Assembly (NCBI RefSeq): GCF_000812865.1
Contig: NZ_JSYL01000002.1
Location: 186,001 to 250,000, forward strand
Length of the DNA stretch: 64,000 nt
Direction of reading: 5' to 3'
Origin: Kaistella jeonii
GTDB lineage: Bacteria > Bacteroidota > Bacteroidia > Flavobacteriales > Weeksellaceae
Shown piece by piece: positions 53,180-63,200 of the stretch. Made by a program: the position numbers and the translations under genes. The notes beneath the pieces are model-generated. The model ran no database searches and had not been told where the DNA came from. It saw only the letters and a list, made by a program, of their open reading frames with translations. Within the stretch, counting starts at the first letter, position 1; each line of letters opens with the position of its first letter.

Positions 53180-55192
53180 TTATTTATAACTTCTTGTTTT
53201 AACTTCGATGTTTTCATAAATCAAATCTTCCTTATGTAAAACCTCTTGCTTAATGTCTGGTCCTTGATATTCCCACGAAGAAACAAATTTGTAATGTTCA
53301 TCATCTCTTTTGGCTTCACCTTCAGGTGTTGAGTGATCCCAGCGGAAATGCCCACCACAAGATTCTTCTCTGTTCAAAGCATCGATTGCCATCAATTGAC
53401 CCAATTCTAAAAAGTCAGCTACTCTAAAAGCTTTTTCTAATTCAGGATTCAAACTATTTGCGTCACCGATAACTTTTACATTTTTCCAGAAATCATTTCT
53501 AACTTCTTCAATTTCCTGAATTGCCTCTCTCAAACCTTCAGGAGTTCTTCCCATTCCTACTTTATTCCACATAATGTGTCCCAATAGTTTGTGGAAGTGA
53601 TCTACAGAATGCGTTCCGTTATTATTTAAAAAGAAATCAACTTTTTCCTGAACTCCTTTTTCAGCCACATCAAAATCAGCACCGTTCGTCGGAATTGCAC
53701 CTGTTGTAATATCTGCAGCAAGATAATCTGCAATGGTATAAGGAAGTACAAAATAACCATCTGCCAAACCTTGCATCAAAGCCGAAGCACCTAATCTGTT
53801 TGCACCGTGATCGGAGAAATTAGCTTCACCAATCACAAAACATCCTGGAATGGTTGACTGTAAATTGTAATCTACCCAAACTCCACCCATCGTGTAATGA
53901 ACTGCAGGATAAATCTTCATCGGAGTTACGTAAGGATTTTCGCCTGTAATTTTTTCATACATCACGAAAAGATTTCCGTATTTTTCTTCGATCCAAGCTT
54001 TTCCTAAATCACTAATTTGTTGTTCAGTAGGATTGTGAATATTTTGTTCAAGAGCGGCCTCTTTTCCTTTTTTAATGATTTCGGTAGAGAAATCAAGGAA
54101 AACCCCTTCCTGAGTATCATTATTTTCGATTCCGTAACCTGCGTCACATCTTTCTTTAGCTGCTCTCGAAGCAACATCACGCGGAACAAGATTTCCAAAA
54201 GCTGGATATCTTCTTTCCAAATAATAATCACGATTTTCTGGAGTAATGCTTTCTGCTTTCAATTTGCCTTCCCGAATTGCTACTGCATCTTCAATATTTT
54301 TAGGAACCCAGATTCTACCGGAATTTCTTAAAGATTCTGACATTAAAGTCAGTTTCGATTGTGCTGTACCGTGAACTGGAATACAAGTTGGGTGAATTTG
54401 CACATAACAAGGATTTGCGAAATAGGCTCCTTTTTTATGAATTTTCCACGCGGCGGAAACATTTGAACCCATTGCATTAGTAGAAAGAAAATAAACATTT
54501 CCGTAACCACCGGAAGCGATAACAACTGCATGTGCAGAATGTCTTTCAATTTCTCCGGTCACTAAATTTCTTGCGATAATTCCTCTTGCTTTTCCGTCTA
54601 CGATTACTAAATCAAGCATTTCGTGACGGTTATACATTTTTATTCTTCCTTTTCCGATTTGGCGACTCATTGCAGAATAAGCCCCCAGTAAAAGCTGTTG
54701 TCCGGTTTGACCTTTTGCATAAAAAGTTCTTTTTACCTGAACCCCACCGAAAGATCGGTTATCTAATTGTCCGCCGTAATCTCTTCCGAACGGAACACCT
54801 TGGGAAACACACTGGTCAATAATACTTCCGGAAACTTCTGCCAATCGATAAACATTACCTTCTCTAGAACGATAATCACCACCTTTTACGGTATCGTAAA
54901 ACAATCTATAGGTAGAATCACCATCTCCCTGATAATTTTTCGCGGCATTTATTCCACCTTGAGCAGCGATTGAATGCGCTCTTCTAGGAGAATCTTGATA
55001 GCAAAATGCTTTTACATTGTAGCCTTGCTCGGCTAAAGTTGCAGCGGCAGAACCTCCTGCTAAACCTGTTCCAACAACTATAATATCGATTTTATCTCGA
55101 TTGTTGGGTGAAACAAGGTTCATGTGATTTTTATGATTTGTCCATTTGTCCGCGATAGGGCCAGCTGGAATTTTTGAATCTAATTTGCTCAT
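53180..55192 (-). CDS. sdhA: Succinate dehydrogenase/fumarate reductase flavoprotein subunit
   Basis: 670 residues. The FAD-binding start is [20 protein letters not shown], followed by the covalent-flavin histidine region [14 protein letters not shown]. The C-terminal part has the family segments [12 protein letters not shown] and [14 protein letters not shown]. It oxidises succinate to fumarate in the TCA cycle. The order sdhC-sdhA-sdhB is the b558-type arrangement of Bacteroidota and epsilonproteobacteria. Confidence 0.97.
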   Translation of the reverse strand: MSKLDSKIPAGPIADKWTNHKNHMNLVSPNNRDKIDIIVVGTGLAGGSAAATLAEQGYNVKAFCYQDSPRRAHSIAAQGGINAAKNYQGDGDSTYRLFYDTVKGGDYRSREGNVYRLAEVSGSIIDQCVSQGVPFGRDYGGQLDNRSFGGVQVKRTFYAKGQTGQQLLLGAYSAMSRQIGKGRIKMYNRHEMLDLVIVDGKARGIIARNLVTGEIERHSAHAVVIASGGYGNVYFLSTNAMGSNVSAAWKIHKKGAYFANPCYVQIHPTCIPVHGTAQSKLTLMSESLRNSGRIWVPKNIEDAVAIREGKLKAESITPENRDYYLERRYPAFGNLVPRDVASRAAKERCDAGYGIENNDTQEGVFLDFSTEIIKKGKEAALEQNIHNPTEQQISDLGKAWIEEKYGNLFVMYEKITGENPYVTPMKIYPAVHYTMGGVWVDYNLQSTIPGCFVIGEANFSDHGANRLGASALMQGLADGYFVLPYTIADYLAADITTGAIPTNGADFDVAEKGVQEKVDFFLNNNGTHSVDHFHKLLGHIMWNKVGMGRTPEGLREAIQEIEEVRNDFWKNVKVIGDANSLNPELEKAFRVADFLELGQLMAIDALNREESCGGHFRWDHSTPEGEAKRDDEHYKFVSSWEYQGPDIKQEVLHKEDLIYENIEVKTRSYK

Positions 55193-55293
55193 TTTCAGAA
55201 ATTTTGAATTTTTATTATACTCCCGAATTTCAAAATAAAAATTTGAGATCGTGAATACTTCGTATTTTAAACTTTAATATAAAATCTAAAATC

Positions 55294-55959
55294 CTATTGA
55301 GTTAAAAAATGATATAATGCAATGAAAATAAATCCTGCAGGAATAAGGATAGAATACCAAGTTCCTACAGCTTTAATGATAGGTGTGTATTTCGGATGTC
55401 TTGCACCGATCGACTGAAACGATGATTGAAAACCGTGCGCTAAATGCAGTCCTAATAAAACAAAAGCAACCACATAAATCACTACTCTCCATAAATCTGC
55501 AAATTTTTCATGAATTTCTGGCCAGAATCTCGCTTCGTCCGGTGTGTTTCCTTCAATATATTTGAAGTTCATCTCATGCCACCAAAAATCATAAAAGTGA
55601 AGGCCTAAAAAAGCCAAAACAACCAATCCTGAAATGATCATGTTACGCGACATCCATGTAGAATTCGCAGCACCATTGTTCATATCGTATTTAATTGGTC
55701 TTGCACTTCTGTTTTTAAGCTCAAGAACAAATCCCATCACAAAGTGAAAAACAACTGCAAAACCTAGAATAGGCTGCATTAAAAACTGAATCAACGGATT
55801 ATACCCCATAAATTCTGAAGCCGAATTGTAAGGACCATCTTTTCCAAAAACTGAAAGTAGGTTGACCGAAAGGTGGATGATAAGGAATATGAGCAAAAAC
55901 ATTGCAGACAATGCCATTGCGTACTTTCTACCAATAGTAGAACTTGTGTATCCTGCCAT
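55294..55959 (-). CDS. sdhC: Succinate dehydrogenase cytochrome b558 subunit
   Basis: 221 residues with five transmembrane helices; heme-ligand histidine candidates lie in LIFLIIHLSVN, VFHFVMGF, LGLHFYDFWWH and LLGLHLAHGFQS. It anchors the SdhAB pair in the inner membrane and passes electrons to menaquinone. First gene of the operon, with sdhA 101 bp downstream. Confidence 0.93.
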   Translation of the reverse strand: MAGYTSSTIGRKYAMALSAMFLLIFLIIHLSVNLLSVFGKDGPYNSASEFMGYNPLIQFLMQPILGFAVVFHFVMGFVLELKNRSARPIKYDMNNGAANSTWMSRNMIISGLVVLAFLGLHFYDFWWHEMNFKYIEGNTPDEARFWPEIHEKFADLWRVVIYVVAFVLLGLHLAHGFQSSFQSIGARHPKYTPIIKAVGTWYSILIPAGFIFIALYHFLTQ

Positions 55960-55985
55960 AATTAATATTTATATTTGAATTTTCA

Positions 55986-55993
55986 CAAAGTTA
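55986..55993 (-). promoter_or_regulatory. -7 promoter box for the sdhCAB operon
   Basis: TAACTTTG on the - strand, 26 bp before the sdhC ATG. Confidence 0.55.
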
Positions 55994-56124
55994 AAAAAAT
56001 GTTAAGCTATTTGGAGATGAGAAAAGTCACAATCTTTTAGTTTGTAATACTTCTAAATAACAAGCTTTAATATCAAGTAGTTCAAAAGCTAATTCATAAT
56101 TAAGAATATTTTTGATTGAGAGAA

Positions 56125-57894
56125 CTACTTTAAATTATACTTTACTCCATTAATATTGACCTGATGAACTGACTTTGGAATTTGAACAATTTCAAAATTT
56201 TTGGTTCTTCTTGATGTTAAATAAGGCTCAATCACATATTGCTCAATTTTTTCCGGATTTGAATTTTCACGCATAATAAACTGAACTTTATTATTACTTT
56301 TTACCGAAATAACAGCTTCTTTAAAATATTGATGAGCTAAAATCTCATCGATCTGATTCGCTTTAAAATTTAAAACCAAACGTAAAGCGATAAACGTCAA
56401 AACAAAATAAGTTACTCGAAGAAGATTTTTAACATTGAATTTTAAAATCGCAAATCTTAATAAATAGATGATAATAAAAGACACGAAAACTTCTAAAAGC
56501 GTCAACGGAATAATTTTATAAAAAGCAAAATCAATATCTGCGAAAAAATGAATTACTTTCAAAGTGTAAGTTACGCAGAAATCATAAATCAAATTTAAGA
56601 AAGTGAATTGCAAAGAAAATGCAGTCAGCAAAGTCATTAACAAAGCAAAAATAATCAAAATCTCTGAAAAAGGAATTACTACTAAGTTCGCAATAATTGA
56701 AATAAAAGAATACTGGTGAAAATAATAGATCACCAAAGGAAGTGTCGCCAACTGTGCCGAAATACTAATCGAAACGATATTCATAAAAAAATTCTGAAAA
56801 TTATTTTTAGGTTTCGGTAAATATTTCAAAATAGGTTGGTTAAACCAAAATATTCCCAAAACCGCCAGAAAACTTAATTGAAAACCCACATCAAAAAGTT
56901 GATTGGTATCCGTAATTAAAATTGCGAGCCCCGCGATTGCCATGGAATGTAGCAAATCTGTTTTTCTTTGCAATAAAATAAAAGTGTAATAAGCAGAAAT
57001 CATCACGCAACTCCGAACTACAGAACTCCCGTAATCAATAAATATGGCAAAACTCCAAATCAATAAAAGTGAAATTACAATTTTGTAATTCCTTAGTTTA
57101 GGTGGAAAAATAGGATTCAAAACAAGTAAAATCAACCAAAAAATAATCGCCATGTGAGAACCAGAAATCGCTAAAATATGTACTAAACCAGATTTGCTGA
57201 AATCCCGAACAATTTCTTTATCCATTTCTGTCCGGTCGGCGAGAATAATTCCTTTCGTAAATTCCCGACTGGCTTTATTTAAATTTGTAGCGTCAATTTT
57301 AATTAAAGTTTCTAAGCGCTTCTGACGTATTTTCTCCGGAAAAGAAAGATCATCCCGTTTACTTGATTGAAAAGAATTGGGCAAATAACTTTGAAAATAA
57401 ATATCTTTTCTCGCTAAATATCTTCCGTAATCAAACTGAAAATCGCTGTACGGTTTTTCAATTTTGTTGATATAAACTTCGGCTTTGTAATAATGAAGAT
57501 AATCGAATTCTTTTTCGTCTTTAGGAATTGATAAAACACTTTTAAAAGATTCATTACCCTTCCAAGCTTCAATTTCATAACGACGGCTTTTTTGATTAGA
57601 ATTTAGTTTTTTTGTGATCTTAAAAATAATATTCTCCTTACTCTTCAATTCTGGAAGTTTCGGTTTTTGCGAATTCAGAGAGTGTGCGAAAATTCCCAAA
57701 GAGAAAAACAAAATGAAGAGCGAAAGATGGCGCAATTGATAATAGTAAAATCTCTTTACTAAAAAAACGAAGAGCGTAAAAAAGCTGAATCCTACAAAGA
57801 GGTAAACGAATTCACTTTCCATGCTGAAAAAATCCTGAAAGAAAATTCCAAGAATAAAACAAATAGAAAGGATAAATAGTGGTTGTTTTTGCAA
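56125..57894 (-). CDS. comEC: ComEC/Rec2-family membrane protein
   Basis: 589 residues with many hydrophobic helices. An N-terminal DUF4131-like region (about 20-190) is followed by the Competence domain, with GLVHILAISGSHMAIIFWLI at about residues 231-250. No HxHxDH metallo-beta-lactamase motif follows, unlike full-length ComEC, so the nuclease-like domain is missing. In competent bacteria ComEC forms the DNA channel in the inner membrane; natural competence here is not shown. It ends the lpxB-comEC pair (52-bp gap). Confidence 0.85.
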   Translation of the reverse strand: MQKQPLFILSICFILGIFFQDFFSMESEFVYLFVGFSFFTLFVFLVKRFYYYQLRHLSLFILFFSLGIFAHSLNSQKPKLPELKSKENIIFKITKKLNSNQKSRRYEIEAWKGNESFKSVLSIPKDEKEFDYLHYYKAEVYINKIEKPYSDFQFDYGRYLARKDIYFQSYLPNSFQSSKRDDLSFPEKIRQKRLETLIKIDATNLNKASREFTKGIILADRTEMDKEIVRDFSKSGLVHILAISGSHMAIIFWLILLVLNPIFPPKLRNYKIVISLLLIWSFAIFIDYGSSVVRSCVMISAYYTFILLQRKTDLLHSMAIAGLAILITDTNQLFDVGFQLSFLAVLGIFWFNQPILKYLPKPKNNFQNFFMNIVSISISAQLATLPLVIYYFHQYSFISIIANLVVIPFSEILIIFALLMTLLTAFSLQFTFLNLIYDFCVTYTLKVIHFFADIDFAFYKIIPLTLLEVFVSFIIIYLLRFAILKFNVKNLLRVTYFVLTFIALRLVLNFKANQIDEILAHQYFKEAVISVKSNNKVQFIMRENSNPEKIEQYVIEPYLTSRRTKNFEIVQIPKSVHQVNINGVKYNLK

Positions 57895-57946
57895 TGGTGT
57901 TTTCGTGTAAAATTATCAACTTCAACTGATAAAATCACGCGTGAAA

Positions 57947-59053
57947 TCACCCTTTTACAATAATATCTGCAGCGTGGTCGCTTGCTCCTTTTCCGCCCAG
58001 TTTTTTTCGTAAAAGTTCAAAATCCTGCAACATCTTATCTCTGGATTTTCCTTCTAAAATTAATTGCAATTCTTTCACTAAATTCTTAGTGTTGAGATCA
58101 CTTTGAATCAATTCAGTCACAACTTCCTGATCCATAATTAAATTAACCAAAGAAATATACTTGATGTTTTTAACAACTCTTTTCCCGATTTCATAGGAGA
58201 TTCGGCTACTTCTGTAACAAACTACTTCGGGAATATTAAGCAAAGCTGTTTCCAAAGTTGCTGTTCCTGAAGTAACTAACGCCGCTTTCGAACATCTCAA
58301 TAAATCGTAGGTTTTATTGGAAACGAAATGCACATTTTCATCAACATATTTCTGATAAAATTCTTTCGGTAAACTTGGCGCTCCTGCAATTACAAACTGA
58401 TATTCTTTAAAATATGGACGAACCGAAAGCATCAATTCTAACATTTTCGTCACTTCCTGTTCACGAGAACCTGGTAAAAGTGCGATAATTTCCTTTTCGT
58501 TTAAATTATTATCAGATTTAAATTTCTGAATATTTATTTCCTTTAAATCTGAAATCGCATCTAATAAAGGATGTCCTGTGAAATGCGCATCAACGTGGTG
58601 TTTTTTGTAAAAGTCTTTTTCAAAAGGTAAGATCACCAACATTTCGTCTACAAATTTTCTAATTTTTTCCACTCTGCCTTCTTTCCAGGCCCACAGTTGC
58701 GGCGAAATATAATAGATAATTCTAATTCCCAAATTTTTTCCAAATTCAGCAATCCTTAAATTAAATCCAGGATAATCAACCAAAATTAAAACATCAGGTT
58801 TGTAATTCTGAATATCTTCTTTGCAAAATCTAATGTTTTTTAGAATTGTTCCCAAATTCTTGGCAACTTCCAGAAATCCCATGAACGCTAAATCCCGATA
58901 ATGTTTCACGGGCGGAAATCCCGCAACTTCAGTCATTAAATCTCCACCCCAGAAACGAAATTCTGCAGTTGGATCTTTTTTCAAAATCGACTTCATTAAA
59001 TTTGAAGCGTGCAGATCTCCAGAGGCTTCTCCTGCGATGATATAATATTTCAA
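57947..59053 (-). CDS. lpxB: Lipid-A-disaccharide synthase
   Basis: Joins UDP-2,3-diacylglucosamine and lipid X into the lipid A disaccharide. 368 residues with AGEASGDLHASNLMKSI at 7-23, the pattern YISPQLWAWKEGRVEKIRKF and the donor-side LLPGSREQEVTKML. It sits in the lpx family GT19 by these motifs. Followed by comEC on the same strand. Confidence 0.95.
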   Translation of the reverse strand: MKYYIIAGEASGDLHASNLMKSILKKDPTAEFRFWGGDLMTEVAGFPPVKHYRDLAFMGFLEVAKNLGTILKNIRFCKEDIQNYKPDVLILVDYPGFNLRIAEFGKNLGIRIIYYISPQLWAWKEGRVEKIRKFVDEMLVILPFEKDFYKKHHVDAHFTGHPLLDAISDLKEINIQKFKSDNNLNEKEIIALLPGSREQEVTKMLELMLSVRPYFKEYQFVIAGAPSLPKEFYQKYVDENVHFVSNKTYDLLRCSKAALVTSGTATLETALLNIPEVVCYRSSRISYEIGKRVVKNIKYISLVNLIMDQEVVTELIQSDLNTKNLVKELQLILEGKSRDKMLQDFELLRKKLGGKGASDHAADIIVKG

Positions 59054-59122
59054 TTGATATTTTGAATTTAAATTTTAGTTTTAGGATCTTTCAACCATCA
59101 AATTAAAACCGATTATTTACCT

Positions 59123-59140
59123 TAATTTTGTTCAAAGATA
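59123..59140. promoter_or_regulatory. Overlapping divergent -7 boxes
   Basis: TAATTTTG at 59123-59130 (+, toward the DUF2480 gene at 59151) and TATCTTTG at 59140-59133 (-, toward lpxB at 59053) lie two bases apart, so the two polymerases could not bind at the same time. Confidence 0.5.
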
Positions 59141-59150
59141 AAATAAAAAA

Positions 59151-59657
59151 ATGTCTGATTTAGAAATAAAAAATAAAATAGCCGAAAGCGGATTGGTCAA
59201 TTTTGATCTCTCCCAATTGGTGCCAAAAGGAAAAAGAATAGGTATCGATTTAAAAGATTTCCTTTTCGAAGAACTGATTTTAAAAGAAAAAGATTTCAGA
59301 GAAAAAATTGCGAACATTAATGCAGAAGAATATAAAGATGCTTATATCTACATTTATAATTCTGCAGATGCAATCGTTCCACTTTGGGCCTATTTTCTTC
59401 TCACCGCAAAACTGACCGAAACTTCAAAAAAGATAGTATTTGGAAATCGCGAAGATTTAGAAGTTCTCTTGATGCACAATGCTGTTCAAACCTACGATTT
59501 TACAGAAATGATTGGTAAGCGGGTTTTGGTCAAAGGATGTTCCGACGAATCAATTCCAGAGAACGCTTATATTGAATTGGTTGAACAGTTAAAACCGCTC
59601 GTAAAATCACTAATGTTTGGTGAAGCTTGTTCGAATGTTCCCATCTTTAAAAATTAA
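59151..59657 (+). CDS. DUF2480 family protein
   Basis: 168 residues with no signal peptide. The segments LVPKGKRIGIDLKDFLFEEL and YIYNSADAIVPLWAYFLLTA match what I recall of the DUF2480 family of Bacteroidota; function unknown. Its 5' end is divergent from lpxB, with overlapping -7 boxes. Confidence 0.75.
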   Translation: MSDLEIKNKIAESGLVNFDLSQLVPKGKRIGIDLKDFLFEELILKEKDFREKIANINAEEYKDAYIYIYNSADAIVPLWAYFLLTAKLTETSKKIVFGNREDLEVLLMHNAVQTYDFTEMIGKRVLVKGCSDESIPENAYIELVEQLKPLVKSLMFGEACSNVPIFKN

Positions 59658-59751
59658 AGTTTAACATTTATTTAAGTTTTTGGGAAAAATATTAGGACTA
59701 ATTATTGATAACTTTGATTGTCATATATCATTAACTTAAAAATAAAACACT

Positions 59752-60420
59752 ATGAGCTTACTCGATTTAATCACAGGCAGCACAGGAAACCAAGTTGCTT
59801 CTGATGCTGAAAACAAATTCGGAATCAGCAACACGCAGGTTATCGCTTTATTGGCAGTAGCCGCACCACTTGTTATTTCTTACTTAAGAAAAAAATCACA
59901 AGACAGTCCTGCAGATGCAGAAGCATTAAATACAGCGCTTGACAAAGATCACGACGGAAGTATCTTGAACGATCCTTCTCAGGCAGCAGATCGGCAGCAA
60001 GAAGGAAGTTCAATTTTAGATCATGTTTTTGGAGAGCAAAAATCAACCGTAGAAAATCAACTTTCGCAGAATACCGGGATTTCAATGGATAAGATCGGAC
60101 CAATTTTGGCAATGTTGGCTCCTGTCATTATGGGATTTATTGGTAAGGAAAAGCAATCGAACGGCATAACTTCCGGCGGTGGTTTAGGAGATTTACTTGG
60201 CGGAATTTTGGGCAACGCAAGCAGCCAGGTTCAGCAGCAACAATCGCAAGGCGGCTCAAATCCTATAACTGATATTTTAGGAAGTGTTCTTGGTGGCGCG
60301 AACCAAAGTTCAGGCGGTGGTCTCGGAGGAATTCTTGAAAGCGTTCTTGGTGGTGGCCAACAAAACCAGGAGCAAGGCGGTTTAGGTACACTTTTAGGCG
60401 GTCTCTTCGGCGGAAAATAA
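59752..60420 (+). CDS. DUF937-containing protein
   Basis: 222 residues. DUF937 segments: FGISNTQVIALLAVAAPLVI, HDGSILNDPSQAAD and NTGISMDKIGPILAMLAPVI. The C-terminal third is low-complexity Gly/Gln/Ser with repeated GGLGGIL and LGSVLGG units. Such proteins may self-assemble, but no function is established. It shares a bidirectional terminator with the convergent THX gene. Confidence 0.8.
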   Translation: MSLLDLITGSTGNQVASDAENKFGISNTQVIALLAVAAPLVISYLRKKSQDSPADAEALNTALDKDHDGSILNDPSQAADRQQEGSSILDHVFGEQKSTVENQLSQNTGISMDKIGPILAMLAPVIMGFIGKEKQSNGITSGGGLGDLLGGILGNASSQVQQQQSQGGSNPITDILGSVLGGANQSSGGGLGGILESVLGGGQQNQEQGGLGTLLGGLFGGK

Positions 60421-60440
60421 TTCTACAAAAATCAAATCAT

Positions 60441-60474
60441 AAAAAAAACCGAGGATTAATCTTCGGTTTTTTTT
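60441..60474. terminator. Bidirectional terminator
   Basis: ACCGA (60448-60452) pairs with TCGGT (60463-60467) within long A and T tracts, with an inner GATT/AATC stem. It serves the DUF937 gene on + and THX on -. Confidence 0.78.
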
Positions 60475-60478
60475 ATAT

Positions 60479-60751
60479 CTACTCTTTAGTTTTCACCTCT
60501 TCGGTGTCTTCTTTTTTATCTGCTTTCGGTTTTGCAGCAACTTTCGGTTTTTTTTCTAATTCTGCATTTTCAGTTTTCTCTACTGGAGAAGCGACTACTT
60601 TTTTCACTTTCTCTTTCGGCGCTTTTTTATCATTTTCATCTAATACTTTAACTGGGATGTCTATGACAGAACTGGCTTTTCTTGGTCTTTTGTTACCGTA
60701 GCTTCCCGCTGTAATTTTTCCTTTTCTTGATTTTTTGTCTCCTTTTCCCAT
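60479..60751 (-). CDS. 30S ribosomal protein THX with long tail
   Basis: The first 27 residues, MGKGDKKSRKGKITAGSYGN followed by KRPRKAS, match bTHX, a short basic protein that stabilises the head of the small ribosomal subunit. At 90 residues it is far longer than the roughly 25-30-residue Thermus protein. The added part (about 30-90) is Lys/Glu/Val-rich low complexity. Transcribed alone on the - strand. Confidence 0.8.
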   Translation of the reverse strand: MGKGDKKSRKGKITAGSYGNKRPRKASSVIDIPVKVLDENDKKAPKEKVKKVVASPVEKTENAELEKKPKVAAKPKADKKEDTEEVKTKE

Positions 60752-60833
60752 AATTAATTATTTTTAATGTATTGATTATATCAAAGTTAAAATAATAATT
60801 TGGCAAGCACTTCTTAAATAATCATAAAGTTTT

Positions 60834-60950
60834 GGGCGTGACCCTTTCCAGCGCTTATAATTATGCCGTAAATACTTCCAGCCGCGCGGGTCGGGCTTTC
60901 CATTACAATTCCTCATTCCACTTTGTTCCATTCCGGGATTTCCATTGCAA
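60834..60950. repeat. GC-rich palindromic intergenic element
   Basis: GGGCGTGACCC at 60834-60844 and GGGTCGGGCTTTCC at 60888-60901 can pair through GACCC/GGGTC, followed by CCATTCCGGGATTTCC. It is the GC-richest stretch of the 366-bp gap between THX and aspS, where I see no gene. I recall similar elements scattered in Flavobacteriales genomes. Confidence 0.6.
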
Positions 60951-61051
60951 ATGTGAAACATTCATCGAATCAGCCTCAAAAAAACAGATAGAGATAATCC
61001 CTCACGCAGGGAATCGCTGAAAAATCACTTCTAAAAATCATCCAAAAAACT

Positions 61052-61059
61052 TATCTTTG
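61052..61059 (+). promoter_or_regulatory. -7 promoter box for aspS
   Basis: TATCTTTG, 58 bp before the ATG at 61118. Confidence 0.55.
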
Positions 61060-61117
61060 CACCTGAAATTTCAGAGTAAATCTCAATTTCAATTTTAACT
61101 TCTAATATCTGAAAATT

Positions 61118-62872
61118 ATGTTTCGTACGCACACCAACGGAGAATTAAACTCCCAAAATATTGATCAAAAAGTCACCCTTTCCGGCTGGGTTCAAACCAT
61201 TCGGGACAAAGGTTTTATGATGTGGATCGATCTTCGCGACCGGTACGGAATTACGCAATTGGTATTTGATGCAGACAGATCTTCAAAAGAATTACTGGAA
61301 TCTGCTGGAAAATTAGGACGCGAATTTGTGATTCAAATTGAAGGAAAAGTAATTGAACGACAAAGTAAAAATCCTAAAATCGCCACCGGAAATATCGAAA
61401 TTTTAGTGGAGAAACTGACCATTTTGAACGCCTCAGAAGTTCCACCATTTACCATTGAAGACCAAACTGATGGTGGCGAAGAACTTCGTATGAAATACAG
61501 ATATTTAGATATTCGTCGTAATCCGGTAAAAGACAAATTGATCTTCCGTCACAAAATGGCGCAGAAAGTCCGCAACTATTTATCAGAACAAAATTTTATT
61601 GAAGTTGAAACTCCGGTTCTTATTAAATCAACTCCGGAGGGAGCGAGAGATTTCGTTGTTCCAAGTCGTATGAATCCGGGACAATTTTATGCATTGCCAC
61701 AATCTCCACAAACATTCAAACAGTTGTTAATGATCGGTGGAATGGACCGTTATTTTCAGATTGTAAAATGTTTCCGTGATGAAGATTTAAGAGCCGACCG
61801 CCAACCGGAATTTACACAGATCGATTGTGAAATGGCATTTGTTGAGCAGGAAGATGTTTTGGAGATCTTCGAAGGAATGACCGCAACTTTATTGAAAGAT
61901 ATTGCCGGAAAAGAATTCGGGAAATTCCCAAGAATGACTTTCGCCGATGCGATGAAAAAATACGGAAACGATAAACCGGACATCAGATTCGGGATGGAAT
62001 TCGTGGAAGTAAACGAATTGGTGAAAGGAAAAGATTTCAAAATATTCGACGAGGCAGAATTGGTGGTAGGAATCAATGTAGAAGGTTGTGCAGAATATAC
62101 GAGAAAACAAATCGACGAATTGATCGATTGGGTAAAACGTCCGCAAGTTGGCGCAAACGGAATGATTTGGATCAAATTCCAAAACGATGGTGTTGTTACT
62201 TCTTCCGTCAATAAATTTTACAACGAAGAAGACTTAAAGAAAATAACAGAAAAATTCGGCGCGAAAGCAGGAGATTTAATTTTCCTAATGTCCGGAAACG
62301 AAAATAAAGTAAGAACTCAACTTTCCGCTTTAAGAATGGAATTGGGGAACAGATTAGGATTAAGAAATCCAAAAGAATTCGCACCACTTTGGGTAATCGA
62401 TTTCCCATTATTAGAATGGGATGAAGAAACTAACCGTTATCACGCAATGCACCATCCGTTTACTGCACCAAAACCGGAAGATGTTCATTTATTAGAAACC
62501 GATCCAGGAAAAGCAAGAGCAAACGCTTACGATTTAATTCTAAACGGAAATGAAATTGGTGGTGGTTCAGTAAGAATTTTCGATAAAGATTTACAGGCGA
62601 AAATGTTTAATCTTTTAGGATTCACCAAAGAAGATGCAGAAGCACAATTCGGATTCTTGATGAATGCATTCCAATATGGCGCACCTCCTCACGCAGGTTT
62701 GGCTTTAGGTTTTGATAGATTGGTTGCAATTCTTGATGGAAATGAAGTGATCAGAGATTACATCGCTTTCCCAAAAAATAATTCAGGACGGGATGTTATG
62801 ATTGATGCGCCGAGTTCGATTGCGGATGAGCAGTTAGATGAATTGGAGTTGAAATTGAATTTAAAAGCATAA
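61118..62872 (+). CDS. aspS: Aspartyl-tRNA synthetase
   Basis: Charges tRNA(Asp). 584 residues of the bacterial class IIb type: anticodon-binding OB fold (about 15-100, [20 protein letters not shown]), catalytic core with motif 2 around [19 protein letters not shown], the bacteria-specific GAD-type insertion (about 275-425) and motif 3 in [14 protein letters not shown] single-gene unit followed by a terminator. Confidence 0.97.
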   Translation: MFRTHTNGELNSQNIDQKVTLSGWVQTIRDKGFMMWIDLRDRYGITQLVFDADRSSKELLESAGKLGREFVIQIEGKVIERQSKNPKIATGNIEILVEKLTILNASEVPPFTIEDQTDGGEELRMKYRYLDIRRNPVKDKLIFRHKMAQKVRNYLSEQNFIEVETPVLIKSTPEGARDFVVPSRMNPGQFYALPQSPQTFKQLLMIGGMDRYFQIVKCFRDEDLRADRQPEFTQIDCEMAFVEQEDVLEIFEGMTATLLKDIAGKEFGKFPRMTFADAMKKYGNDKPDIRFGMEFVEVNELVKGKDFKIFDEAELVVGINVEGCAEYTRKQIDELIDWVKRPQVGANGMIWIKFQNDGVVTSSVNKFYNEEDLKKITEKFGAKAGDLIFLMSGNENKVRTQLSALRMELGNRLGLRNPKEFAPLWVIDFPLLEWDEETNRYHAMHHPFTAPKPEDVHLLETDPGKARANAYDLILNGNEIGGGSVRIFDKDLQAKMFNLLGFTKEDAEAQFGFLMNAFQYGAPPHAGLALGFDRLVAILDGNEVIRDYIAFPKNNSGRDVMIDAPSSIADEQLDELELKLNLKA

Positions 62873-62877
62873 ATTAG

Positions 62878-62906
62878 AAGCGAGGAAATTTTTCTTCGCT
62901 TTTTTA
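62878..62906 (+). terminator. Terminator of aspS
   Basis: AAGCGA (62878-62883) pairs with TCGCTT (62896-62901), followed by a T tract. Confidence 0.75.
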
Positions 62907-62916
62907 TTTTAAGAAA

Positions 62917-63200
62917 TTACAATCCTAACAATTTGTAAAGTTCTTCCTTTTTATTAACAGAAACAGATATCGATTTTCCGTTCAGTAATTCCACCATATT
63001 TCCGTGAATGCTTCTTACAAAATCAAGATTCAAGATAAAAGAACGCTGAATTCTAAAGAATTTTTTGTTTTGTAAAACCTCTTCCATTGAATTAAGTGTC
63101 ATTTGGGTTGAATAGTTTTGCGATGCTGTATTAACATTCAAATAATCGCCTTGCGCTTCGATGTATAAAATTTCTAACAACAAAATTTTGATGATTTTTC
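62917..63200 (-). pseudogene. LytTR DNA-binding domain fragment of a response regulator
   Basis: The - strand frame from about 63200 to 62917 encodes a LytTR domain: EILYIEAQGDYLNVNTASQN, RIQRSFILNLDFVRSIHGNM and the ending NKKEELYKLLGL. The only start-like codon is a TTG at 63183 and there is no start signal. It is out of frame by one base with the receiver fragment upstream and lacks the usual linker, so it looks like the 3' part of a broken gene. Confidence 0.7.

Noticed and set aside
61756-62211. 151-codon frame antisense to aspS
   Set aside because: Shadow of a highly conserved coding sequence; Ser/Phe/Asn-rich with no recognisable domain.
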